A DNA stretch of 63,329 nucleotides from Aureimonas sp. AU22. Lineage in GTDB: Bacteria > Pseudomonadota > Alphaproteobacteria > Rhizobiales > Rhizobiaceae. The notes below the pieces were generated by a model, which ran no database searches, had not been told where the DNA came from, and saw only the letters and a list, made by a program, of their open reading frames with translations. This document shows, piece after piece, positions 27,273 to 34,537 of this stretch. The position numbers and the translations under genes are program-made. Location of the stretch: NCBI RefSeq assembly GCF_001463745.1, contig NZ_BBWJ01000008.1:1-63329 (forward strand), in the 5' to 3' direction. Each line of letters starts with the position of its first letter. The first letter of the stretch is position 1.

Positions 27273-28100
27273 ATGACATCGATCGCCCTGTTCGGGGCCG
27301 GCGGCAAGATGGGCACACGCCTCGCCGGCAATCTCAAGGGATCGCGCTTCGACGTGCGCCACGTGGAGCGGTCCGAAGCCGGACGCGAGCGCCTGAAGAC
27401 CCATCTCGGTGTCGCGTGCGTGGACGAGGACGCGGCGCTGAACGGTGCCGAGGTCGTCGTTCTCGCCGTGCCCGATACCCTGATCGGCAAGGTCCTGTCC
27501 GGCATCGAGGCGAAGTTGAAACCCGGCACGATGGTGGTGATCCTCGATGCCGCGGCGCCCTTCGCCGGCCACCTCCCGGAGCGGTCGGACCTCACCTATT
27601 TCGTCACCCACCCCTGCCATCCGCCGATCTTCAACGACGAGACGGAAGCGGCCGCCAAGCGCGACTTCTTCGGCGGTGTCGCGGCCAAGCAGCACATCGT
27701 CTCCGCGCTGATGCAGGGACCGGACGAGGCCTACGCGCTCGGCGAGGAGATCGCCAAGGTGATCTGGGCGCCGGTGATGCGCTCGCATCGCATCACGGTG
27801 GAGCAGATGGCGCTTCTGGAGCCGGGACTGTCCGAGACGGTGACGGCCAGCCTCCTCGACGTGATGCGCGAGGCGATGGACGAAGTGGTTCGGCGCGGCG
27901 TGCCCAAGGAAGCCGCCCGCGACTTCCTGCTCGGCCACATGAACGTCCTCGGCGCGGTGATCTTCGAGGAAACGCCCGGCGTCTTCTCCGACGCCTGCAA
28001 CAAGGCGATCGAATTCGGCAAGCCGGCCCTGATGCGCGACGACTGGAAGCGCGTCTTCGAGCCGGACGAGCTGATGGCCTCCATCCGCCGCATCACCTGA
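27273..28100 (+). CDS. apnO: D-apionate oxidoisomerase
   Basis: 275 residues. Rossmann start MTSIALFGAGGKMGTRLAGN, NAD-binding VVVLAVPDTLIGKVL, then the distinctive YFVTHPCHPPIFNDE and a helical C-terminal domain of the phosphogluconate-dehydrogenase-like type. Members of this group in apiose clusters convert D-apionate with NAD+ to 3-oxo-isoapionate (oxidation with skeletal rearrangement). The function is inferred mainly from the cluster: apiose dehydrogenase, lactonase, DUF1537 kinase and a RuBisCO-like protein are all adjacent. Start at 27273 follows GAGGA. First gene of the cluster. Confidence 0.82.
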   Translation: MTSIALFGAGGKMGTRLAGNLKGSRFDVRHVERSEAGRERLKTHLGVACVDEDAALNGAEVVVLAVPDTLIGKVLSGIEAKLKPGTMVVILDAAAPFAGHLPERSDLTYFVTHPCHPPIFNDETEAAAKRDFFGGVAAKQHIVSALMQGPDEAYALGEEIAKVIWAPVMRSHRITVEQMALLEPGLSETVTASLLDVMREAMDEVVRRGVPKEAARDFLLGHMNVLGAVIFEETPGVFSDACNKAIEFGKPALMRDDWKRVFEPDELMASIRRIT

Positions 28101-28113
28101 TCCGGAGCGTCCC

Positions 28114-29142
28114 ATGAGCGAGCTACGCGGCGCCCTCGTCGGCTGCGGCTTCTTCGCCCGCAACCAGATGCACGCCTGGGAGGATATCCCGGGCGTCTCC
28201 ATCGTCGCGATCTGCGACCGCGACGAAGCGCGGCTCGCCGAGATGGGCGATGCGTTCGGCATCGCCCAGCGCTTCACCGATGCGGCCGCGATGCTGCGCG
28301 AGGTGCAGCCGGACTTCGTCGACATCGCCACCACCGCACCGAGCCACCGGGCGCTGGTGGAACTCGCGGCGTCCCTCAGGATACCCGCGATCTGCCAGAA
28401 GCCCTTCGCGCCGACGATGGACGACGCGCGCGCGATGGTCGCGGCCTGCGAGGCGGCCGGCGTGCCGCTGATGATCCACGAGAACTTCCGCTGGCAGTCG
28501 CCGATCCAGGCGGTGCGCCGGGTTCTGAGCGCCGGTGAGATCGGCGCGCCGTTCTTCGGCCGCGTCTCGTTCCGCTCGGCCTACGACGTCTATGCCGGCC
28601 AGCCCTATCTGGCGGAGGGCGAGCGCTTCATCATCGAGGACCTCGGCATCCACGCGCTCGACATCGCCCGCTTCCTGTTCGGCGACGTCTCGGCCATCAC
28701 CGCCCGCACCCAACGCGTGAACCCGAGGATCCGCGGCGAGGACGTCGCCACCATGCTGCTCGACCACGAGGCGGGTTTCTCCTCCGTGGTGGACTGCTCC
28801 TACGCGACGAAGCTGGAAACCGAGCGCTTCCCGCAGACGCTGGTCGAGATCGACGGTGCGCACGGCACCCTTCGGCTGGACGAGGGCTATCGCCTGACGG
28901 TGACGGCCCCGGGCGGCACCCGCGTCGAGGACGTCTCGCCGCCGCTCCTGCCGTGGGCCTCGCGTCCCTGGCACAACATCCAGGAGAGTGTGGCGCTGAT
29001 CCAGGCGCACTGGGTGGAAACGCTGCGCTCGGGGGTCGAACCCGATACGTCGGGCCGCGACAACCTCAAGACCTTCGCTCTCGTCGAGGCGGCCTACAGG
29101 AGCGCCGCGAGCCGCCTGACACTCGATCCGTCCGAGGTCTGA
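28114..29142 (+). CDS. apsD: Gfo/Idh/MocA oxidoreductase, probable D-apiose dehydrogenase
   Basis: 342 residues. The N-terminal NAD(P)-binding fold begins RGALVGCGFFARNQMHAW; DIATTAPSHRALVELA and the Lys motif ICQKPFAP (in place of the more common EKP) follow; then IHENFRWQSPIQ and the substrate domain with FIIEDLGIHALDIARFLFGD. Family members oxidise sugars at C1; in apiose clusters the enzyme makes D-apiono-lactone. It lies 13 bases after apnO with GGAG before the ATG, and the next gene begins two bases after its stop. The specific substrate is inferred from neighbours. Confidence 0.8.
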   Translation: MSELRGALVGCGFFARNQMHAWEDIPGVSIVAICDRDEARLAEMGDAFGIAQRFTDAAAMLREVQPDFVDIATTAPSHRALVELAASLRIPAICQKPFAPTMDDARAMVAACEAAGVPLMIHENFRWQSPIQAVRRVLSAGEIGAPFFGRVSFRSAYDVYAGQPYLAEGERFIIEDLGIHALDIARFLFGDVSAITARTQRVNPRIRGEDVATMLLDHEAGFSSVVDCSYATKLETERFPQTLVEIDGAHGTLRLDEGYRLTVTAPGGTRVEDVSPPLLPWASRPWHNIQESVALIQAHWVETLRSGVEPDTSGRDNLKTFALVEAAYRSAASRLTLDPSEV

Positions 29143-29144
29143 CC

Positions 29145-31070
29145 GTGGCGGACCCGGTGAAACTCTTCGGTACGCGCGAGGAAGCCGCTCCCGTCCGCCA
29201 CCTTCGGGCGGGGCAGCTCTGCGTGGACCTCGTCGCGGGCAATCTGCGTACGGTCCGCTTCGCCGGGGTCGAGGTGCTTCGCGCCGTCGGCTACGTCGTG
29301 CGCGACCGCGACTGGGGCACCTACGATCCGCCGATCCGCGATCTTGCGCTCGAGGAAGACGACGACCGGTTCCGCGTGCACTACCGGGCCGAGGTCGAGG
29401 CGCCGGACGGCGTACGCCTCCGCGTCGTCGCGTCGATCGAGGGGTCGGCTGACGGGACGCTCGGCTTCGCGGTCGAGGCCGTGACCGACGGGGCCTTCGA
29501 GACCAACCGTTGCGGCTTCTGCGTGCTTCATCCGATCGAGGGCAATGCCGGCGCGCCCGTCCGGGTCGAGCACACCGACGGCACCGTCGAGGACGCGCGC
29601 TTTCCCGATCATATCGAGCCCTGGCAGCCCTTCCAGGACATTCGATCGCTCGCCCACGAGCCGGTACCCGGCCTCCGCGTGACCTGTCGCCTCGAGGGCG
29701 ACGCTTTCGAGATGGAGGACCAGCGGGCCTGGTCCGACGCCTCCTACAAGACCTACGTGCGCCCCCTCGCCCGCCCCTGGCCCTACCGGTTGGAAGCGGG
29801 CAGACCGGACCGGCAGTCCGTGACCCTGCGAATCGCGGCGCAGGCGGGCTTCGCGCCGGACAGCGCCGACACGGCCCGCGGTCCCGTCGCGGTCCGTCTG
29901 GGGGCGCCGCTGCCCGAGCGCATGCCCCGCTTCGGCCTGGCCGTGGCGCCGGAGGACGCGCAGGCCGTTCTGGCGCTGCCCGCCCGGCTTCACGACCTCG
30001 CGCCCGCCTTCCTGCTGTTTCATTTCGACCCCCTGGCCGGCCACGGGGCAGACGCGCTGGAAGGTTTCGCCCGCATCGCCGCTCTCGCGCCCGAGGCCGA
30101 GTGCGCGCTGGAACTCGTGCTGCCGGGCCAGGACGATCCTGCGGCGGAGACCGCGCAGGCGGCACGGCTCATCGAGGCCTCGCCGTTCCGACCGCACACG
30201 ATCGTGGTCGGTCCTTCCGTGGATCGCCAATCGACGCCGCCGGGCAGCCAGTGGCCGGCCTGTCCGCCGCTCGAGGACGTGTATCGCGCCGCTCGCGCCG
30301 CCTTCCCGGGTGTCACGCTCGGCGGCGGCATGTTCAGCTATTTCACCGAGCTCAACCGCAAGCGCGTGCCGCTGGGTGATCTCGACTTCGTCACCCACGC
30401 GACCAACCCGATCGTCCATGCCGCCGACGATCTGTCGGTGATGCAGACGCTGGAGGCGATCCCCTTCATCGCGCGCTCGACCCGCGCCTTCGTCGGAAAC
30501 ACACCCTACCGCCTCGGTCCCACCACGATCGGCATGCGCCAGAACCCCTACGGTTCGCGCACCATGCCGAACCCGGAGGGCAAGCGCATGCCGATGGCGA
30601 ACGACGATCCGCGCGCTCGCGGTCTTTTCGGCGCGGCCTTTCTGGTCGGCTACGCCGCGCGGCTCGTCGGCGTCGGCGTCGAGGCCTGGGCGGGTGCGAG
30701 TCTGGCCGGCCCGCGCGGCCTGCTTCTGCCGGGGGGCGGCGTCGCACCGGCCTTCCACGTGGCCCGAGGGCTGGCCGCGCTCGGGGGCACCGGGCGCCTC
30801 GACCTGCAATCGACGACGCCGGGCGCAGTGGACGGCATCGCGGCAAGGCGGCCCGATGGCGGGCTCGAGATCTGGCTCGCCAATCTGACACCCGAGCCTC
30901 AGGACGTGGCGATCGAGGGCATCGGACCGGACGCCGCCGTCTCGCTCCTGGACGAGGAGGCCTTCGACGCGGCGGCGGACGGCGCGCTCCCGGCGGCACG
31001 GGCGAGCGACGGACGCCTCGTTCTGCCACCCTATGCCGTCCTGCGGCTCCTTGCGCCTCAGGCGCCCTGA
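29145..31070 (+). CDS. apnL: D-apionate lactonase
   Basis: 641 residues from a GTG at 29145, two bases after the apsD stop; this gives the N-terminus ADPVKLFGTREEAAPVRHLRAGQL, the natural beginning of the protein. It has no signal peptide or membrane span, so it acts in the cytoplasm. A beta-rich first half (WGTYDPPIRDLALEEDDDRF, CGFCVLHPIEG, FPDHIEPWQPFQDIRSL) is followed by a barrel-like second half (GGGMFSYFTELNRKRVP, FVTHATNPIVHAADD, GPTTIGMRQNPYGSRTMPN). These segments fit the apionolactonase family described with apiose pathways. It opens the lactone made by apsD to D-apionate. The 3' end overlaps the convergent regulator gene by 13 bases. Confidence 0.8.
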   Translation: MADPVKLFGTREEAAPVRHLRAGQLCVDLVAGNLRTVRFAGVEVLRAVGYVVRDRDWGTYDPPIRDLALEEDDDRFRVHYRAEVEAPDGVRLRVVASIEGSADGTLGFAVEAVTDGAFETNRCGFCVLHPIEGNAGAPVRVEHTDGTVEDARFPDHIEPWQPFQDIRSLAHEPVPGLRVTCRLEGDAFEMEDQRAWSDASYKTYVRPLARPWPYRLEAGRPDRQSVTLRIAAQAGFAPDSADTARGPVAVRLGAPLPERMPRFGLAVAPEDAQAVLALPARLHDLAPAFLLFHFDPLAGHGADALEGFARIAALAPEAECALELVLPGQDDPAAETAQAARLIEASPFRPHTIVVGPSVDRQSTPPGSQWPACPPLEDVYRAARAAFPGVTLGGGMFSYFTELNRKRVPLGDLDFVTHATNPIVHAADDLSVMQTLEAIPFIARSTRAFVGNTPYRLGPTTIGMRQNPYGSRTMPNPEGKRMPMANDDPRARGLFGAAFLVGYAARLVGVGVEAWAGASLAGPRGLLLPGGGVAPAFHVARGLAALGGTGRLDLQSTTPGAVDGIAARRPDGGLEIWLANLTPEPQDVAIEGIGPDAAVSLLDEEAFDAAADGALPAARASDGRLVLPPYAVLRLLAPQAP

Positions 31071-31771
31071 TGCTGGTAGAGATCGCGCGAGCGTTCGAGG
31101 TGGCGCACCATCGCGGCCTCCGCGCCGTCCGGGTCGCGGCGGGCGATGGCGTCGAGGATCTCCTCGTGCTCCAGAAGCGTGACGTTCTCCTTGCCGCTCC
31201 AGATCAGGAGTTCGTTGTGGTACTGGCGCAGCCAGCCGAGCATGGACTCGGCCACGGCCTCGAAGATCGGGTTGCCGGGCACCGCCGCAATTCGGGCATG
31301 GAAACGCATATCGATGCCGATGAACCGCTCGGGATCGCCAAGCGCCGCGCGCTGCTCCGCCAGGAAGGCCCCGAGCGCGTCGATGTCGGCGGGCTCCGCC
31401 CGCTCGGCCGCCTGGCGCACGATCCCGCGCTCGAAGAAGATGCGCGCTTCCTTCAGGTGGTCGAGCGCGGCGGGCGAGGTGGTCAGCATGATCTCCGCCG
31501 CCCGGTCGACCTGGCCGAACAGCGAGCGCGGCGTCACGTTCAGGACCTTGGCCCGCTCGCCGTGCGAGATGGCGAGCAACCCCATGCCGTTCAGCGCCTG
31601 CATCGCCTCGCGGATCGCCGGCCGGCCGACCCCGAAACGCTCCATCAGTTCGCGCTCGGACGGCATCTGGTCGCCGGCCTTCAGTTCGCCCGTCGTGATC
31701 ATCGACTTCAGGCGCTCGTAGACCTCGGTCGAGAGCTTGCGGCGAACGATCGGCTCGCTCGGCTGGGTCAT
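31058..31771 (-). CDS. GntR-family (FadR subfamily) transcriptional regulator
   Basis: 237 residues. The winged HTH (about 10-75) shows STEVYERLKSMITTGELKAGDQMPSERELMERFGVGRPAIREAMQ, with the classic GntR signature. The FCD effector domain (about 100-225) has the metal-binding Asp/His pattern in IGIDMRFHARIAAVPGNP and LLEHEEILDAIARRD. It lies between the two plus-strand halves of the apiose cluster and is the obvious candidate to bind the CTGGTAT-N7-ATACCAG repeats. The inducer is probably an acid intermediate such as apionate (inference). A longer in-frame region upstream is antisense to the RuBisCO-like gene. Confidence 0.88.
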   Translation of the reverse strand: MTQPSEPIVRRKLSTEVYERLKSMITTGELKAGDQMPSERELMERFGVGRPAIREAMQALNGMGLLAISHGERAKVLNVTPRSLFGQVDRAAEIMLTTSPAALDHLKEARIFFERGIVRQAAERAEPADIDALGAFLAEQRAALGDPERFIGIDMRFHARIAAVPGNPIFEAVAESMLGWLRQYHNELLIWSGKENVTLLEHEEILDAIARRDPDGAEAAMVRHLERSRDLYQHQGA

Positions 31772-31824
31772 GGATGACGTCCCCGCTGACGGTCGGCGCG
31801 TTGCGAAGGGCGAACGCGCCGACA

Positions 31825-31845
31825 CTGGTATGGAGACGATACCAG
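31825..31845. promoter_or_regulatory. GntR/FadR-type operator before oiaX
   Basis: CTGGTAT-GGAGACG-ATACCAG is a perfect seven-base inverted repeat with seven-base centre. It lies 53 bases upstream of the divergent GntR gene and 49 bases upstream of the RuBisCO-like gene, so one bound protein could control both directions. A related copy stands before apnO at 27194-27214. Confidence 0.75.
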
Positions 31846-31894
31846 ACCGGAGGAGTTCGCGTCTTCCCTTATGCGTCCAAAGGAAGTTTCCGAG

Positions 31895-33172
31895 ATGAGT
31901 GACGACATCGTCCTGACCTACCGCATCGAGACGCCCGGCAGCGTCGAGAAGCTGGCGGCGAAGATCGCGAGCGACCAGTCCACGGGCACCTTCGTGCCCC
32001 TGCCGGGCGAGACGCCGGAGCTGAAGGCGCGCGTCGCCGCCCGGGTCCTCGATGTACGAGCGCTGGAGCCCGTTGCAGAGCCCGCCTTCGGCCGCAGCCA
32101 TGACGACCTCGCCGCCCCGCGCGTCTTCCAGTGCGGCGAGGCCGACATCGCCTTTCCCATGGAGGCGATCGGCACCGACCTCGCCGCGCTGATGACGATC
32201 GCGATCGGGGGCACCTTCTCCATCAAGGGCTTCAGCGGCATCCGCGTCACCGGGCTGAAGCTTCCATCGGCGTTCGGCAAGGCCTGGCCGGGTCCGCAGT
32301 TCGGCATCGAGGGCTCGAAGCGCCTGACCGGCGTTTGCGGACGGCCGATCATCGGCACGATCGTGAAGCCCGCCCTGGGGCTCCGCCCGCCCGAAAGCGC
32401 TGACATGGTGAAGGAGCTGGTGGAGGCCGGCGTCGACTTCATCAAGGACGACGAGAAGCTGATGAGCCCGGCCTATTCGCCGCTGCCCGAGCGGGTGAAG
32501 GCGATCATGCCGGTGGTTCTCGACCACGAGCAGCGCACCGGCAAGAAGGTGATGGTGGCCTTCGGCATCACGGCCACCGACCCCGACGAGATGATGCGCA
32601 ACCACGACCTCGTGCTGGCGGCGGGGGGCAACGCCGCCGTCGTCAACATCAACTCGATCGGCATGGGCGCCATGGCCTTCCTGCGCCGGCGCTCGGGGCT
32701 GGTGCTGCATGCCCACCGCAACGGCTGGGATATCCTCACCCGCCATCCCGCGCTAGGGTTCGACTTCTCGGTCTACCAGACCTTCTGGCGACTGCTCGGC
32801 GTCGACCAGTTCCAGATCAACGGCATCGCCGCAAAATACTGGGAGCCGGACGCCTCGTTCCTGCGCTCCTATCACGACCTGTCGCAGCCGCTGTTCCACG
32901 AGGGCGACCAGCCGCTGCCAGTGGTCGGCTCCGGCCAGTGGGGCGGACAGGCACCCGCGACCTACGCTGCCGTTCGCTCCACGGACCTCCTTTATCTCTG
33001 CGGCGGCGGCGTCGTCAGCCATCCGATGGGACCGGCGGCGGGGGTCCGGGCCGTGCAGCAGGCCTGGGAGGCGGCCGTGGCCGGCATCGACCTTGCGGCC
33101 TACGCCGTCGATCACCCCGAGCTCGCCGCCTCGATCAAGACGTTCGGCGGCGCGGATTCCAAGGGAGCCTGA
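31895..33172 (+). CDS. oiaX: RuBisCO-like 3-oxo-isoapionate-4-phosphate decarboxylase
   Basis: 425 residues, a RuBisCO large-subunit homologue. Conserved positions: Lys158 in IVKPALGL, Lys184-Asp-Asp-Glu187 (the carbamylated Lys and metal ligands of RuBisCO), His274 in HAHRNG, Lys314 in IAAKYWEPD, VVGSGQWGG, and the phosphate loop LCGGGVVSHPMGP. In apiose clusters this group decarboxylates 3-oxo-isoapionate 4-phosphate to a tetrulose phosphate. True CO2 fixation is unlikely: there is no small subunit or phosphoribulokinase, and the context is sugar breakdown. Start ATG at 31895 has GGAAG upstream; an ATG at 31871 lies before the ribosome-binding site. Confidence 0.82.
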   Translation: MSDDIVLTYRIETPGSVEKLAAKIASDQSTGTFVPLPGETPELKARVAARVLDVRALEPVAEPAFGRSHDDLAAPRVFQCGEADIAFPMEAIGTDLAALMTIAIGGTFSIKGFSGIRVTGLKLPSAFGKAWPGPQFGIEGSKRLTGVCGRPIIGTIVKPALGLRPPESADMVKELVEAGVDFIKDDEKLMSPAYSPLPERVKAIMPVVLDHEQRTGKKVMVAFGITATDPDEMMRNHDLVLAAGGNAAVVNINSIGMGAMAFLRRRSGLVLHAHRNGWDILTRHPALGFDFSVYQTFWRLLGVDQFQINGIAAKYWEPDASFLRSYHDLSQPLFHEGDQPLPVVGSGQWGGQAPATYAAVRSTDLLYLCGGGVVSHPMGPAAGVRAVQQAWEAAVAGIDLAAYAVDHPELAASIKTFGGADSKGA

Positions 33173-33176
33173 ACCG

Positions 33177-34502
33177 ATGACCGCGCCTCTTCTCGCCTTC
33201 TACGGCGACGATCTCACCGGCTCGACCGACGTCATGGAATCGCTGTCCCTGCGCGGCATCGAGACGGTGCTCTTCACCGACCGGCCGACCGAGGCGCAAG
33301 CGGCCCGCTTCGCCGGCGCGCAGGCGATCGGCCTTGCCGGCACAAGCCGCAGCGAGACGCCGGCCTGGATGGACGAACACCTGCCCGCCGTCTTCGAATG
33401 GATGAAGGCGCTCGGCGCCAGGCTCACCCATTACAAGGTCTGCTCGACCTTCGATTCCAGTCCCCCCATCGGCTCGATCGGGCGGGCGGCCGAGATCGGA
33501 CGGCGCGTCTTCGGCGATCGGCCCGTGCCGCTCGTCGTCGGCGCGCCCCAGCTCAAGCGCTGGACGGCCTTCGGGAACCTCTTCGCCGCCTTCCGGGGCG
33601 AGACCTTTCGCATCGACCGCCATCCGGTGATGAGCCGTCATCCCGTGACACCGATGCGGGAAGCGGACCTGGCGCTGCATCTCGCCGCGCAGACATCGCT
33701 CGCCGTCGCCCTTCTCGACCATCTGGCGCTGACGGCCGAGGACGCCGACGCGCAAGCGGACGCGATCCTCGCCGCCGATCCCGGCCTCGTGCTGATCGAC
33801 GTCCTGAACGGGCAAACGCAGGAAGCGGCAGGGCGCCAGCTCGAACGGCTGCGGGAGGCCGGCTGCCGCTTCACGGTCGGCTCGTCGGGCGTCGAATACG
33901 CGCTGACGGCTCACTGGTCGAAGACGGGACGCATCGGCGCACCGGCCGAATTCGCGCAGCTCGCCCCGGTGGAGCGCATCAGCGTCGTCTCGGGAAGCTG
34001 CTCTCCCACCACCGAGCGCCAGATCCGCCATGCCGGCGCGAACGGCTTCGAGCCGATCGACTTCGACCCGCGCGCCTTCGTCACCGGCGACACGGCGGCG
34101 GTGGAAGCCGTCGGATCACGCGCCGAGGCGGCGCTGCGGGCCGGACGCTCGGTGATCGTCCACACCGCCATGGGGCCGGAGAGCGACCTCGGGGACGAGT
34201 TGTCGGGAACGGACGGCGCGCGCCATGCGATCGGCCGGGGCCTTGGGGACCTCCAGGCCGCGCTCGTGCGCCGGCTCGGGCTCCGCCGCGCCGTGATCGC
34301 GGGTGGCGACACGTCGAGCCACGCCTTGCGCCAGCTCGGCATCCACGCGCTCACGACCCGCCTGCCGCTGCCCGACACGCCGGGCTCGCCCGTCGCCCTC
34401 GCCCACAGCGACGACCCCGTCTTCGACGGGCTGGAGATCGCGCTGAAGGGCGGTCAGGTCGGGGGCGACGACTACTTTTCTCGCGTGCGCGACGGGGGAT
34501 GA
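33177..34502 (+). CDS. oiaK: 3-oxo-isoapionate kinase (DUF1537 / four-carbon acid sugar kinase family)
   Basis: 441 residues. The N-terminal sugar-binding domain starts LLAFYGDDLTGSTDVMESL, with the Asp-Asp signature of DUF1537 kinases, and continues with LTHYKVCSTFDSSPPIGSIG. The C-terminal nucleotide-binding domain contains VVSGSCSPTTERQI, AVIAGGDTSSHALRQLG and FDGLEIALKGGQVGGDDYF. It phosphorylates the product of apnO, making the substrate of oiaX. It begins four bases after the oiaX stop, with AAGGGAG before the ATG, so the pair is co-expressed. Substrate assignment is by cluster context. Confidence 0.83.
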   Translation: MTAPLLAFYGDDLTGSTDVMESLSLRGIETVLFTDRPTEAQAARFAGAQAIGLAGTSRSETPAWMDEHLPAVFEWMKALGARLTHYKVCSTFDSSPPIGSIGRAAEIGRRVFGDRPVPLVVGAPQLKRWTAFGNLFAAFRGETFRIDRHPVMSRHPVTPMREADLALHLAAQTSLAVALLDHLALTAEDADAQADAILAADPGLVLIDVLNGQTQEAAGRQLERLREAGCRFTVGSSGVEYALTAHWSKTGRIGAPAEFAQLAPVERISVVSGSCSPTTERQIRHAGANGFEPIDFDPRAFVTGDTAAVEAVGSRAEAALRAGRSVIVHTAMGPESDLGDELSGTDGARHAIGRGLGDLQAALVRRLGLRRAVIAGGDTSSHALRQLGIHALTTRLPLPDTPGSPVALAHSDDPVFDGLEIALKGGQVGGDDYFSRVRDGG

Positions 34503-34508
34503 AACGAG

Positions 34509-34537
34509 CGGGTGCGGCTTTTTACAGCTCGCACCCG
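34509..34537. terminator. Hairpin at the convergent oiaK / GH15 end
   Basis: CGGGTGCG (34509-34516) pairs with CGCACCCG (34530-34537). The loop contains a short T-run and the GH15 stop codon. It may act as a two-way stop between the convergent genes. Confidence 0.4.

Noticed and set aside
27273-28100. apnO as an ordinary 6-phosphogluconate dehydrogenase
   Set aside because: The HPCHPPIF segment, short length and apiose neighbours fit the apionate oxidoisomerase group better.
31895-33172. A true carbon-fixing RuBisCO or a methionine-salvage enolase
   Set aside because: Context is a sugar-acid pathway with a DUF1537 kinase; no small subunit, phosphoribulokinase or methionine-salvage gene is nearby.
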